Positions 20,875 through 27,386 of a stretch of DNA of 27,386 nucleotides are shown piece by piece. A program made the translations under genes and the position numbers. The notes under the pieces were generated by a model. The model ran no database searches. It had not been told where the DNA came from and worked only from the letters and a program-made list of their open reading frames with translations. Source of the DNA: a virus. The stretch's first letter is position 1. The number at the start of each line of letters is the position of its first letter. The stretch covers positions 1-27,386 of the IMG/VR virus record IMGVR_UViG_3300033997_000191; one strand, written 5' to 3'.

Positions 20875-21405
20875 TTACGCGCTGCCGACCTGGATGGGGT
20901 TCAGACGGCCAATGATGACGGTCTGGTTGGCAACTGCGGTCTCCGACAGCAGCACGAAGCCGGTGTCCACGGTGGCCGCGCCGACTGCCGCGCCGATGTT
21001 GATCAGACCGGTTACCGGATCCCAGATCACCTTGGCGCCGCGCACCGGGGTGCCGGTGATGGCGTCGGCCTTGGCGTAGAACTCGCCATCATCGAACAGT
21101 TCGACCGGACGGCCCTGCGGGATGATCATGGTGGACTCGGCCAGCCACGTGGTGATCAGTGCGGTACCGACCACACGATGCACGAAGCCCAGGCGCGAGG
21201 CCGCCACCGACGCGAAGGTCGGCTTGCTGGTCACGGTGCCGTTGGCGTTGAGGATGGCGAAACGACCCATCTCGACACCGGTAGCGTCGGCGACCATCAG
21301 GCCGTCGAGGGTGCCGGCGACCTGATGGTGCCGCGGATTGGTGGAAGCGAAGTCACCCGGGATACCCACGTACGGGGTAATGGCGACAGAGCCCTGGAAA
21401 GCCAT
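20875..21405 (-). CDS. Capsid cement/decoration protein
   Basis: A 176-aa protein with an AGGAG 8 nt before its ATG. The N-terminus (FQGSVAITPYVGIPGDFAS, TNPRHHQ) followed by GLMVADATGVEMGRFAI matches the structural cement (Gp24-type) proteins that sit on capsids beside DUF2184/DUF2213 genes. The fold is probably beta-rich. It lies directly before the major capsid gene. It should stabilise the shell after expansion. Confidence 0.78.
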   Translation of the reverse strand: MAFQGSVAITPYVGIPGDFASTNPRHHQVAGTLDGLMVADATGVEMGRFAILNANGTVTSKPTFASVAASRLGFVHRVVGTALITTWLAESTMIIPQGRPVELFDDGEFYAKADAITGTPVRGAKVIWDPVTGLINIGAAVGAATVDTGFVLLSETAVANQTVIIGRLNPIQVGSA

Positions 21406-21426
21406 AGTTGTGCTCCTGGTTGGCGA

Positions 21427-22593
21427 TCAGCCGCGGCTGCGGATGTTCGAAGTGTTGAAACGCGGCTTGCCGCCGTCCGAAGCCGAGTCGTTGGCGCGCT
21501 CGACGCGCTTACCGCCGACTGCGGAGGTGATGGCCTGGAAGGTGGCCTTCTCGGCGCCGGCGGGGATGGTCGACACGTCCACGCCGCGCTGCTTGAGAGC
21601 GGCCTTATAGATCTCGCCAGCATCGTCCATGGCGTGCATGTCGCCCAGGTCGTTGCGGGTGTCGAGTTTGGCCTGCGCCACGGCTGCAGCGCGCTTGCGC
21701 TCCTGCTCGACGGCCGCACTCACGGCGGACTGGACCACGGCCTGGACCGCCTTGGCATCCATGGCGTGTTCCTTCTTTTCGCCATCGTCCTTGTCTTCGC
21801 CGTCACCGTCGGCGTCATTGGCCACAGCGACCTTGTCGGGGCGTTCGACGCCTGCGCCTTCATCGCCGGCCAACTCGGCCTTTTCCAGCTCGAGGTTCTC
21901 GGTCGAGGTGCCTTCGACCTTCTCGAGTCGGCCTTGGATCTCCTTCATCTGCTCGGTGAGCATCATCAGGGCCTTGGCCACGTCGGCGTTGCCGCCAGTT
22001 GCATCGGGGTTGTTCGGATCCACGTTGGTAGCTCCAGTTGGGGAAGAAAGCGCGCTATCAGCGACGTGCGCACCGGTTGCGCGCCCGTCTTCAACGAGCG
22101 CAACGTGATTGCCTTCGATGCCCACCATGCGACCATCGAACGGCTTGCCGTCGATCTCGCCCGGGGTCATCACGGCCTTGTAGCGGTAGCTGCTGGACAG
22201 GTCGGCCAGCATCTCGGAACGAATGTACTCGATGGCCTGGCCGTCGGACACCAGCAGGTCGGCCAGCAACTTGGGGTGTTCGTAGCGGACGTTGTAGACG
22301 CTGCCGCCCTGGTATTCCTTGCGCGGCTCGTCGGCCGTCTGGGCGATGTGCCGGATCATCAGCGGGCCGTTGAACGAGTCCGCGGCCGCTTCCAGCGCAT
22401 CCGGGTCGCGGTACAGGTCGTAGACCTTGTTCGGATCCAGCCCCAGTTCCTTCCAGCCGACGATCTCGCGGCCGTAGTACGGGTTGACCTCGGACACGGA
22501 AATCGTGCAGCCGCGGACGCGCATCCGGCCGTCCGAGTCGAAGGACCGGGCCGATTGTTTGTCGAAAGCGTAGGTGGTTGAGCCGTCAGCCAT
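21427..22593 (-). CDS. Prohead protease-scaffold fusion (DUF2213-like)
   Basis: A 388-aa protein. Residues ~20-175 resemble the DUF2213 head-maturation protease family: CTISVSEVNPYYGREI, YRDPDALEAAADSFNG, and GIEGNHVALVEDGRA. Residues ~190-290 are acidic and Glu/Asp/Lys-rich with a likely coiled coil (LTEQMKEIQGRLEKVEG), as in an internal scaffold. The C-terminus has further helices. It should guide shell assembly and then cleave it. The start has no good Shine-Dalgarno; the only close promoter-like site (22601-22628) would give a nearly leaderless message. Confidence 0.82.
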   Translation of the reverse strand: MADGSTTYAFDKQSARSFDSDGRMRVRGCTISVSEVNPYYGREIVGWKELGLDPNKVYDLYRDPDALEAAADSFNGPLMIRHIAQTADEPRKEYQGGSVYNVRYEHPKLLADLLVSDGQAIEYIRSEMLADLSSSYRYKAVMTPGEIDGKPFDGRMVGIEGNHVALVEDGRATGAHVADSALSSPTGATNVDPNNPDATGGNADVAKALMMLTEQMKEIQGRLEKVEGTSTENLELEKAELAGDEGAGVERPDKVAVANDADGDGEDKDDGEKKEHAMDAKAVQAVVQSAVSAAVEQERKRAAAVAQAKLDTRNDLGDMHAMDDAGEIYKAALKQRGVDVSTIPAGAEKATFQAITSAVGGKRVERANDSASDGGKPRFNTSNIRSRG

Positions 22594-22600
22594 GCGCGCG

Positions 22601-22628
22601 ATGTTACCAGCGTTTCAGGGTTGTGCAA
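22601..22628 (-). promoter_or_regulatory. Possible promoter for the protease/capsid genes
   Basis: On the - strand TTGCAC (22628-22623) and TAACAT (22606-22601) are 16 nt apart. Transcription would begin about one base before the ATG at 22593, so the message would be nearly leaderless. It may re-start late transcription downstream of the oppositely oriented gene at 22698-22946. Confidence 0.4.
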
Positions 22629-22638
22629 GCGTGGTGTG

Positions 22639-22667
22639 TTGACTGACGGCTTGCGTTACGTTATTGT
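22639..22667 (+). promoter_or_regulatory. Promoter of the inverted zinc-ribbon gene
   Basis: TTGACT at 22639-22644 and TATTGT at 22662-22667 with exactly 17-nt spacing; a GTTAC half-site (22655-22659) lies in the spacer. The ATG is 59 nt from the -35, matching the early promoters in 1-14741. Confidence 0.72.
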
Positions 22668-22697
22668 GCCGATGCCACTACACAACAGGAGCAAACG

Positions 22698-22946
22698 ATG
22701 GCTACATTCGAAGCCACACCCGAAAACAGCGCCATCATGGCTGCAGTTGCCGCCCGGCTGGAAGGAACTTCGATGTCGTTGGATGATGCCATCGAAGTCG
22801 AATTTGGCGAAGGCTGCACAATTGACGACTGCAGCATTCCTTTGCTGCAGGAGCTGGATGGACAGGTAATGCAGTGCGAAGAATGCGGGTGGTGGTGCCC
22901 GGTCGAAGATCTGGACGAAGACCAAATCTGTTATACCTGCCGCTAA
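22698..22946 (+). CDS. Inverted zinc-ribbon protein inside the structural operon
   Basis: An 82-aa acidic protein on the + strand, opposite to all its neighbours. A CAGGAG ribosome-binding site precedes the ATG by 8 nt. The C-terminus has Cys60-x2-Cys63 and Cys78-x2-Cys81, a zinc ribbon, with an extra Cys67. The N-terminal half is helical (ATPENSAIMAAVAARLEG). Its TAA stop overlaps the end of the MuF-like gene by 4 nt tail to tail. It has its own early-type promoter and looks like an independently expressed accessory (moron-like) gene. Function unknown. Confidence 0.78.
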   Translation: MATFEATPENSAIMAAVAARLEGTSMSLDDAIEVEFGEGCTIDDCSIPLLQELDGQVMQCEECGWWCPVEDLDEDQICYTCR

Positions 22947-23887
22947 GCCTTCCGCTTCGTAAACGCCCCCGGGAACCCCGGCACTGGGACCAGATCCTCT
23001 GGGCCCAGATCCTCGTCAATGGCCGAGATGATCGAGCGGCTGCCGCAACGGCAGTTGATGGCCACACCCGGCAGCACGAAACCGAAGGCGTCGCCGAAGT
23101 CGATGCCGACCTGCGTGTCGTAAATCCAATGCTCGCGGCTGGCCCGAATGTGCGTCTTGCGCGGCTCCTTGCCGGCCGTGCTGTGCTTCCAGTAGGCGTA
23201 ACGGATGCCCAGCTCGTCCTGGCGCGCGCTGTTCATGTGCGCGGTGAGCTTGTTGGACTGATCGCGCGCGATCAACGCGGCGCGCTTGACGGTCGACTCG
23301 CCGCTGCCACGTAGCTCGCTGGCGATCGCCTCCAGATCGCGGCCGGCGAGGAAGCCGCGCGACACGTCGCCTTCAATCTTGGTGAAATACTGGCTCGGGA
23401 TCGACTTGATCAGCGACACGTTGTCGGCGACCTTCACGTCCATGATCGTGCGCTGAGCCTTGGTCAGCTGCATCGGGATGTCGAACCCTTCGCGTCGGAC
23501 CTGACCCTGCCAGGCCGTCTTGTTGGCCTTGTAGGCGGCGTCCACCACGTCCAGCGAGAGCTTGCGCGCAAACGACGCGAAGTAGCGCTCCCAGCGCTTG
23601 CGCAGGTTGGTCAGCTCCCGGAACAGCTCGCGCTGATCGGCAAACGGGCTGGCATCGGCGGCGCGCTCTGCGTCGCGATCCTGGTCAAACTCCGGCAGGA
23701 TGCCGGCGGCCTGGCCAGAGGTCAGCGCCTTGCGGTACTTGGCCTGCGTCCAGAACTCCACCGATTTGGCCATCGCCTTGATGGCGTTGACCAGCCGGCG
23801 GCGGTACAGCTCCTCAGATGTCGCCGCCGGAGCGATTACCGCCAGTTGCCGCTGCTTCCGAGTCGGATTCGTCAGGGTCCGGGCCAT
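22943..23887 (-). CDS. MuF-like head morphogenesis protein
   Basis: A 314-aa minor head protein. The C-terminal ~45 residues carry the phage Mu F / SPP1 gp7 signature: RKTHIRASREH (243-253) and INCRCGSRS (277-285). The N-terminal 230 residues are mostly helical. It is packaged with or beside the portal in related phages and helps early capsid assembly or DNA delivery. The start lies 74 nt inside the portal gene, and it ends tail to tail with the inverted gene at 22698. Confidence 0.87.
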   Translation of the reverse strand: MARTLTNPTRKQRQLAVIAPAATSEELYRRRLVNAIKAMAKSVEFWTQAKYRKALTSGQAAGILPEFDQDRDAERAADASPFADQRELFRELTNLRKRWERYFASFARKLSLDVVDAAYKANKTAWQGQVRREGFDIPMQLTKAQRTIMDVKVADNVSLIKSIPSQYFTKIEGDVSRGFLAGRDLEAIASELRGSGESTVKRAALIARDQSNKLTAHMNSARQDELGIRYAYWKHSTAGKEPRKTHIRASREHWIYDTQVGIDFGDAFGFVLPGVAINCRCGSRSIISAIDEDLGPEDLVPVPGFPGAFTKRKA

Positions 23888-25409
23888 TGTCGTTGTCCTG
23901 TGGGTTCAGTGCCTCTTCCAGCATGCGGTTGGCGATCTCGTCCAGCTCGGCCGGATCGCGCTCTGCGATAGCTGCCGAGTAGCCGGAGAGCGGATCGCCG
24001 GCCAGTCGGTCCTGGATCATCTTGCCGTCAATAGCGCCGGTCTCGGCCAGGGTGCGGTCGGTGTTGGCGTTCTTCTCGCGGACCTCGGCCAGTTCCTTGT
24101 CATCCAGCTGGTAAAGCGGATTCCACTCCCAGGCCAAGCCCGGGTCCAGTTCGCCGAACTCGGAAAGCTGGATGATGTCCAGCACCCACTTCATGGCCGG
24201 GCTTGCGTTTGCGATCTGCCAGCCCTTGACGTGGTCGTACCAGACGCGGATCTCGCCGTCGCTGTTCGCGTTCAGGCCGGCCGGTGTGATGCCGAACGCC
24301 TTGACGAGCGGCTGGCGCGAGACCGCGCACATCTGCTCCTGCGCCTGCGCCTGCAGCGCATCCAGCCCGGACAACGGCGTGTTGATCTGGGCGAATTCCT
24401 CGGTAGTGAAGTCGCACAGCCCGATGTTCCGGTTGTCGCGCATCAGATTCATGAACTGCGCGCGGTCGAAGATGCTCTGGGCGCCGCCGGGCGAGAGCAT
24501 CTGCGACATATCGGTCTTGAGGTAGGTGATGCTGAACTGCTTGACCGTGTCGCTCACGGACTGGCGCGTACGCAGCCAGTTGTCCACATACGGCATGGCC
24601 AGCTGCGAGATCGACACGCCGCGGAAGCTGTAGGCCGCTTTGAGCAAGTCGGACACCGGGCGGCTCACGATCGTGAACAGGCGCGAAGCGTCCACCACCG
24701 TGGAGAGCATGTACCAGCTGTCCGGCTTGTAGAAGTTGGGCTTGGTCGGATCAGAGGCGTTGTACGCGTTGGGCGTTACCCACATCGGTTCCACGCACGT
24801 GAAACTTTCCAGCGCGCCTTTCTTGAAGAACGTCGGGCTGAACAGCAACGGCGCATCGGCCGGAAGGTCGGAGCTACCGTCCCGCAGGCGCGGGAAGATG
24901 TGTGCGCCGCCGTACGCTTGGTCATGGATGACCGCCTGGCGGATAATGGCGCGCACGTTGTAGCGCTCCAGCGCTTCGGTCAGCTTGGTGATCTTCTCCC
25001 GCGCGTCCTCGTCCTTGGACGTGCTGACGACCTTACCCCAGGTGCGCACCACTTCGTCGGCCAGCGTTTCGTGCATGGTCCGGTATTCGGGAAGCTGGGC
25101 CAGCAGCGCCAGGTTCTGGAAGCCCGGCCAGCCGGTGGCGTCTACGAAAGAGAGTGCATCGGTGGCGTTGCGGCTCGGGCCTGCGTAATCAAGCGCGTGG
25201 CTGATCTTGGCCGCACCCCGCTCGCGCGCGCTGTACGCGGTCCGATCTACCGGCACGGCCGTGGCCATTCCGAGTGAGGACTGCTGGCGCGTGGTCGTGC
25301 TCAGCTGCTCCAGCACCAGGGGCGATAGCTGCTTGGTCGCTACGGGCTGCGACGGCTTGCGCGGCTGGACGGCGGCGCGCTGGGTCTTGGGGATCGTGCG
25401 GCGGGTCAT
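23814..25409 (-). CDS. Portal protein (DUF1073-like)
   Basis: A 531-aa portal protein of the DUF1073/anti-CBASS-context family. Recognised from LPEYRTMHETLADEVVRTWG, the AIIRQAVIHDQAYGGAHIF region, YKPDSWYMLSTVVDASRLF, and the C-terminal AWEWNPLYQLDDKELAEVRE. It forms the dodecameric ring at the capsid vertex. The ATG overlaps the terminase stop by 4 nt. The C-terminal tail is polar, Asp/Asn/Gly-rich and overlaps the MuF-like gene. Confidence 0.87.
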   Translation of the reverse strand: MTRRTIPKTQRAAVQPRKPSQPVATKQLSPLVLEQLSTTTRQQSSLGMATAVPVDRTAYSARERGAAKISHALDYAGPSRNATDALSFVDATGWPGFQNLALLAQLPEYRTMHETLADEVVRTWGKVVSTSKDEDAREKITKLTEALERYNVRAIIRQAVIHDQAYGGAHIFPRLRDGSSDLPADAPLLFSPTFFKKGALESFTCVEPMWVTPNAYNASDPTKPNFYKPDSWYMLSTVVDASRLFTIVSRPVSDLLKAAYSFRGVSISQLAMPYVDNWLRTRQSVSDTVKQFSITYLKTDMSQMLSPGGAQSIFDRAQFMNLMRDNRNIGLCDFTTEEFAQINTPLSGLDALQAQAQEQMCAVSRQPLVKAFGITPAGLNANSDGEIRVWYDHVKGWQIANASPAMKWVLDIIQLSEFGELDPGLAWEWNPLYQLDDKELAEVREKNANTDRTLAETGAIDGKMIQDRLAGDPLSGYSAAIAERDPAELDEIANRMLEEALNPQDNDNGPDPDESDSEAAATGGNRSGGDI

Positions 25410-26872
25410 CGTGCAGGCCTCCCGGCCATCCGAAGAATATCGGCCGTGATCATAGCCGAAATGGGGTTGCGCAGGCAGAGCTGATGCAGCGCGATGGTCA
25501 TACCGTCCACAGCATCATCATTACGACAATCTGGGAAAGCGGTGATTTCAGACACCACCGGCACGATCCCGGGGTTGTCTTCGGGCGACGGGAGCATAAC
25601 ACAGCCGTTGGCCCACACCCACGACACGGCGTGCGCGCGGGCTTCCTTGCTCCCGAGCGGCGGCACGCCGACGATGCCAGTCACGTGCTTGGACAGCATG
25701 TCGATAAGTGCCGGGCCGTTGGCCGCGTCCTCGATGAACACCTTGGACACGGTCTTGTGCGCGGCCTTGAGTTCCACGATCGCGGCCGCGGTTCGCGTGA
25801 AGGACAGCTTCTCGCGCCGGAAGTCCAGCAGCCAGACCCGTTCGTCGGCCGTCTTACCCCACACGCCGGCGAACACAAAGTCGCTGCCCTTGTTGTCTTT
25901 GAAGGTAGCGTCCACCGACATGACAACCTGAACGAACTGCTTGGGAAGGTCGGCGCGCCGGTAGTAGCGGATGCCGGCCTTGCCGAAGATCGCACCCAGC
26001 TCGGCCATGGGCGCCTGCTGGAACATGGCCGCCCACCACATCTCCGACATGGCGCCCTTGAGTGAACGCAGCTTTTCCTCGCTGTGCAGGGCCGGCACCA
26101 GCGGGCCTTCGGGCTGGTCCGGGTTGTAGCCGATCTGATCGGGGTAGTTCAGCGCCGGGAACTGCAGGCGGGTGTAGTGCGGCTCGTTTTTGTGCTTGCC
26201 GTGGACCCGAGCCATGATGTCGTTGGCCGACCACGGCGTGCCAATGTTCACCCGGCCGCTGCGTTCCTGCATACGGGTCGACAGGACCGAGTCGTACCAG
26301 TCCTCAAGACCGTCCTGTACGGTCTGGCTCAAGGCTTCCTGGGCATCCTTGGTCAGGTCGTCGTTGATGGCGATGTCGATCGAGAAACCGGTCAGCGGGC
26401 CACCGGCGCCCTGGGCCTTGAGGAACCCATAGGCGTGGTGCCACTCGTCGGCCGTGTTGATGCCCTTAAAGCCGATCATGGACGCTTCCGGGAAAATCTC
26501 CCGATAGATGGGCTCCAGCATGATCGACTTGGCGTCTCGCGCGTTGGCCTTGGCGCGCGTGAGCGCGTAGGACGTGAGCGCGATACGACATTGACCCAGT
26601 ACCGGGCCAAGGCGCCCGATCAGGTAGCCCGGCAGGCACCGCGAGGTCAGCGACGACTTGCCGTGCTGCGGCGGCGCTGTCAGATCCAGCACCGGCCGCT
26701 TGCCGGCGATCACGTCTTCCACGAACTGGTCGACGGCCGCACACGTCTCGTACGAGAAGTGGCTATGTCGGAAGCGCGGCCGGTGGACCGCCGACACGAA
26801 GGCCGCGAAATTGGTCCGCGCCGCGATGATCAGTGCCTTGACCGGGTCGACGGTCTCTACCGCGTCGGTCAT
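25406..26872 (-). CDS. terL: Terminase large subunit
   Basis: A 488-aa DNA-packaging motor and nuclease. Walker A APPQHGKS at 66-73, a Walker B-like IAINDD ending at Asp172, and the motif IGTPWSANDIMARV at 210-223. The RNase H-like nuclease domain has MSVDATF (Asp321), FIEDAANG (Glu381) and RNDDAVDGMT (Asp452/453). It cleaves concatemers and drives DNA into proheads. It follows the small subunit with a 4-nt ATGA overlap. Confidence 0.95.
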   Translation of the reverse strand: MTDAVETVDPVKALIIAARTNFAAFVSAVHRPRFRHSHFSYETCAAVDQFVEDVIAGKRPVLDLTAPPQHGKSSLTSRCLPGYLIGRLGPVLGQCRIALTSYALTRAKANARDAKSIMLEPIYREIFPEASMIGFKGINTADEWHHAYGFLKAQGAGGPLTGFSIDIAINDDLTKDAQEALSQTVQDGLEDWYDSVLSTRMQERSGRVNIGTPWSANDIMARVHGKHKNEPHYTRLQFPALNYPDQIGYNPDQPEGPLVPALHSEEKLRSLKGAMSEMWWAAMFQQAPMAELGAIFGKAGIRYYRRADLPKQFVQVVMSVDATFKDNKGSDFVFAGVWGKTADERVWLLDFRREKLSFTRTAAAIVELKAAHKTVSKVFIEDAANGPALIDMLSKHVTGIVGVPPLGSKEARAHAVSWVWANGCVMLPSPEDNPGIVPVVSEITAFPDCRNDDAVDGMTIALHQLCLRNPISAMITADILRMAGRPAR

Positions 26873-27357
26873 CGCAGCTTCCCCGCGCGCGCGAGTTCCT
26901 CTACCTGTTCCAAATACTGCGCGCGCTGCTCGTCGGACATGCTGTCAACGAACGAGGCCGAGTTTGCGATTTCCAGCACCGCCTTGTCGAAGCCAAGGAT
27001 CTTGGTCAGCTGGGCAAAGGCCTGTGTCTTGCCGCGGAACTTGGGCACCAGCTGGCCCTGCTTCAGTTCCCACTGTTCGACGTGCCGGCCAATGCGTGGC
27101 GTCTGAATAGCCTCCATGTCCAGCACGAAGGACTCGGCCGCGCCCACACCGCCGCACTCGGGGCAGGTCACGTCCTGGCCTTCCTCACGGTCGCCGATCG
27201 TACCGTGGCCTTTGCAGGCCGGGCAGGCGATCAGCGAGACCTTCACGACCTTGGACAGATCGAGGTTCACCAGGTCGACCAGGTCGGTAACCAGTGAGGT
27301 CTTGATCGGTTGCAGGTCAGTGGCTGCGTGCGCGGACATGGCCCGAGTGTAACCCAT
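26869..27357 (-). CDS. terS: Terminase small subunit with DnaJ-like zinc motif
   Basis: A 162-aa protein immediately before terL, which is the main reason for the call. It has two CxxCxGxG motifs (Cys45-Gly52 and Cys65-Gly72), the zinc-finger pattern of DnaJ but in only one pair. The C-terminal helices (FAQLTKILGFDKAVLEIANS and following) are typical of DNA-recognising TerS proteins. The start is uncertain: an ATG at 27357 or at 27339 (156 aa); neither has a strong ribosome-binding site. Confidence 0.72.
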   Translation of the reverse strand: MGYTRAMSAHAATDLQPIKTSLVTDLVDLVNLDLSKVVKVSLIACPACKGHGTIGDREEGQDVTCPECGGVGAAESFVLDMEAIQTPRIGRHVEQWELKQGQLVPKFRGKTQAFAQLTKILGFDKAVLEIANSASFVDSMSDEQRAQYLEQVEELARAGKLR

Positions 27358-27386
27358 CCGTCAATAGGGCCTACAACACCTCATCC

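Noticed and set aside
20851-22581. A 576-codon open frame on the + strand.
   Set aside because: Antisense to the cement and protease genes; its composition (Gly, His, Arg, Val repeats) is that of a shadow frame, and no promoter or leader precedes it.
23700-25277. A 525-codon open frame on the + strand.
   Set aside because: Antisense to the portal gene; no start signals and shadow-like composition.
27336-27364. A - strand TTGACG at 27364-27359 as a terminase promoter.
   Set aside because: At 17-nt spacing the -10 would be CCATGT within the coding start; a GTTAC half-site is present but the region is cut by the window edge, so no promoter is called.
1-27386. tRNA genes, CRISPR arrays, insertion sequences, integrase or attachment sites.
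   Set aside because: I saw no cloverleaf, no regularly spaced repeats, no transposase and no recombinase. Absence by eye is not proof for tRNA-like elements; tRNAscan-SE would settle it.

Overview
The window is a stretch of a tailed-phage genome, GC-rich throughout, with the tightly packed, 1-4 nt overlapping genes typical of phages of GC-rich proteobacteria. The structural genes (contractile-tail sheath, tail tube, DUF2184-type capsid, DUF1073-type portal, MuF-like protein, DUF2213-type protease/scaffold) make it a myovirus-like phage. The host is not shown by the sequence; a Gram-negative host is implied by the Rz/Rz1 spanin pair and a signal-peptide protein. A Burkholderiales or Xanthomonadales host would fit the base composition but is a guess. 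No integrase or clear lysogeny module is visible.

Layout. Positions 1-14741 (+ strand) hold the early/replication and accessory region: a primase-helicase with a VirE-type C-terminal half (417-2903), a run of about 14 small genes (2978-6286), overlapping i-spanin/o-spanin genes (6274-6832), an SF2 helicase (6981-8804), a family A DNA polymerase with a 3'-5' exonuclease domain (9423-11450), a shortened bacterial-type sliding clamp (11824-12441), and further small genes ending in a candidate helix-turn-helix protein and a 296-aa protein. A perfect hairpin terminator at 14808-14829 separates this from the - strand late region (14834-27357), transcribed right to left: terminase small and large subunits, portal, MuF-like protein, protease/scaffold, cement protein, major capsid, neck/connector genes, sheath, tube and a Nudix hydrolase. 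Tape measure, baseplate, tail fibre and endolysin genes are not in the window.

How the parts work together. The primase-polymerase/VirE protein, SF2 helicase, PolA-type polymerase and DnaN-like clamp would form a largely phage-encoded replisome. The late operon packages DNA, builds the capsid and begins the tail. The + strand region is organised by a repeated control element: ten promoter-like sequences begin with TTGACA or a close variant 51-62 nt before the start codon, most with GTAAC-type inverted repeats between or over the promoter hexamers and a short ACCCACA-rich leader. One copy drives an isolated + strand zinc-ribbon gene inserted inside the - strand structural operon.

Points of most interest: the promoter/operator family; a sliding clamp that keeps only the equivalents of DnaN domains 2 and 3; the inverted early-promoter gene in the capsid operon; a small neck-region gene framed by an exact 19-bp direct repeat that coincides with stop/start junctions; and a Walker A Gly-to-Asp change in the primase-helicase.
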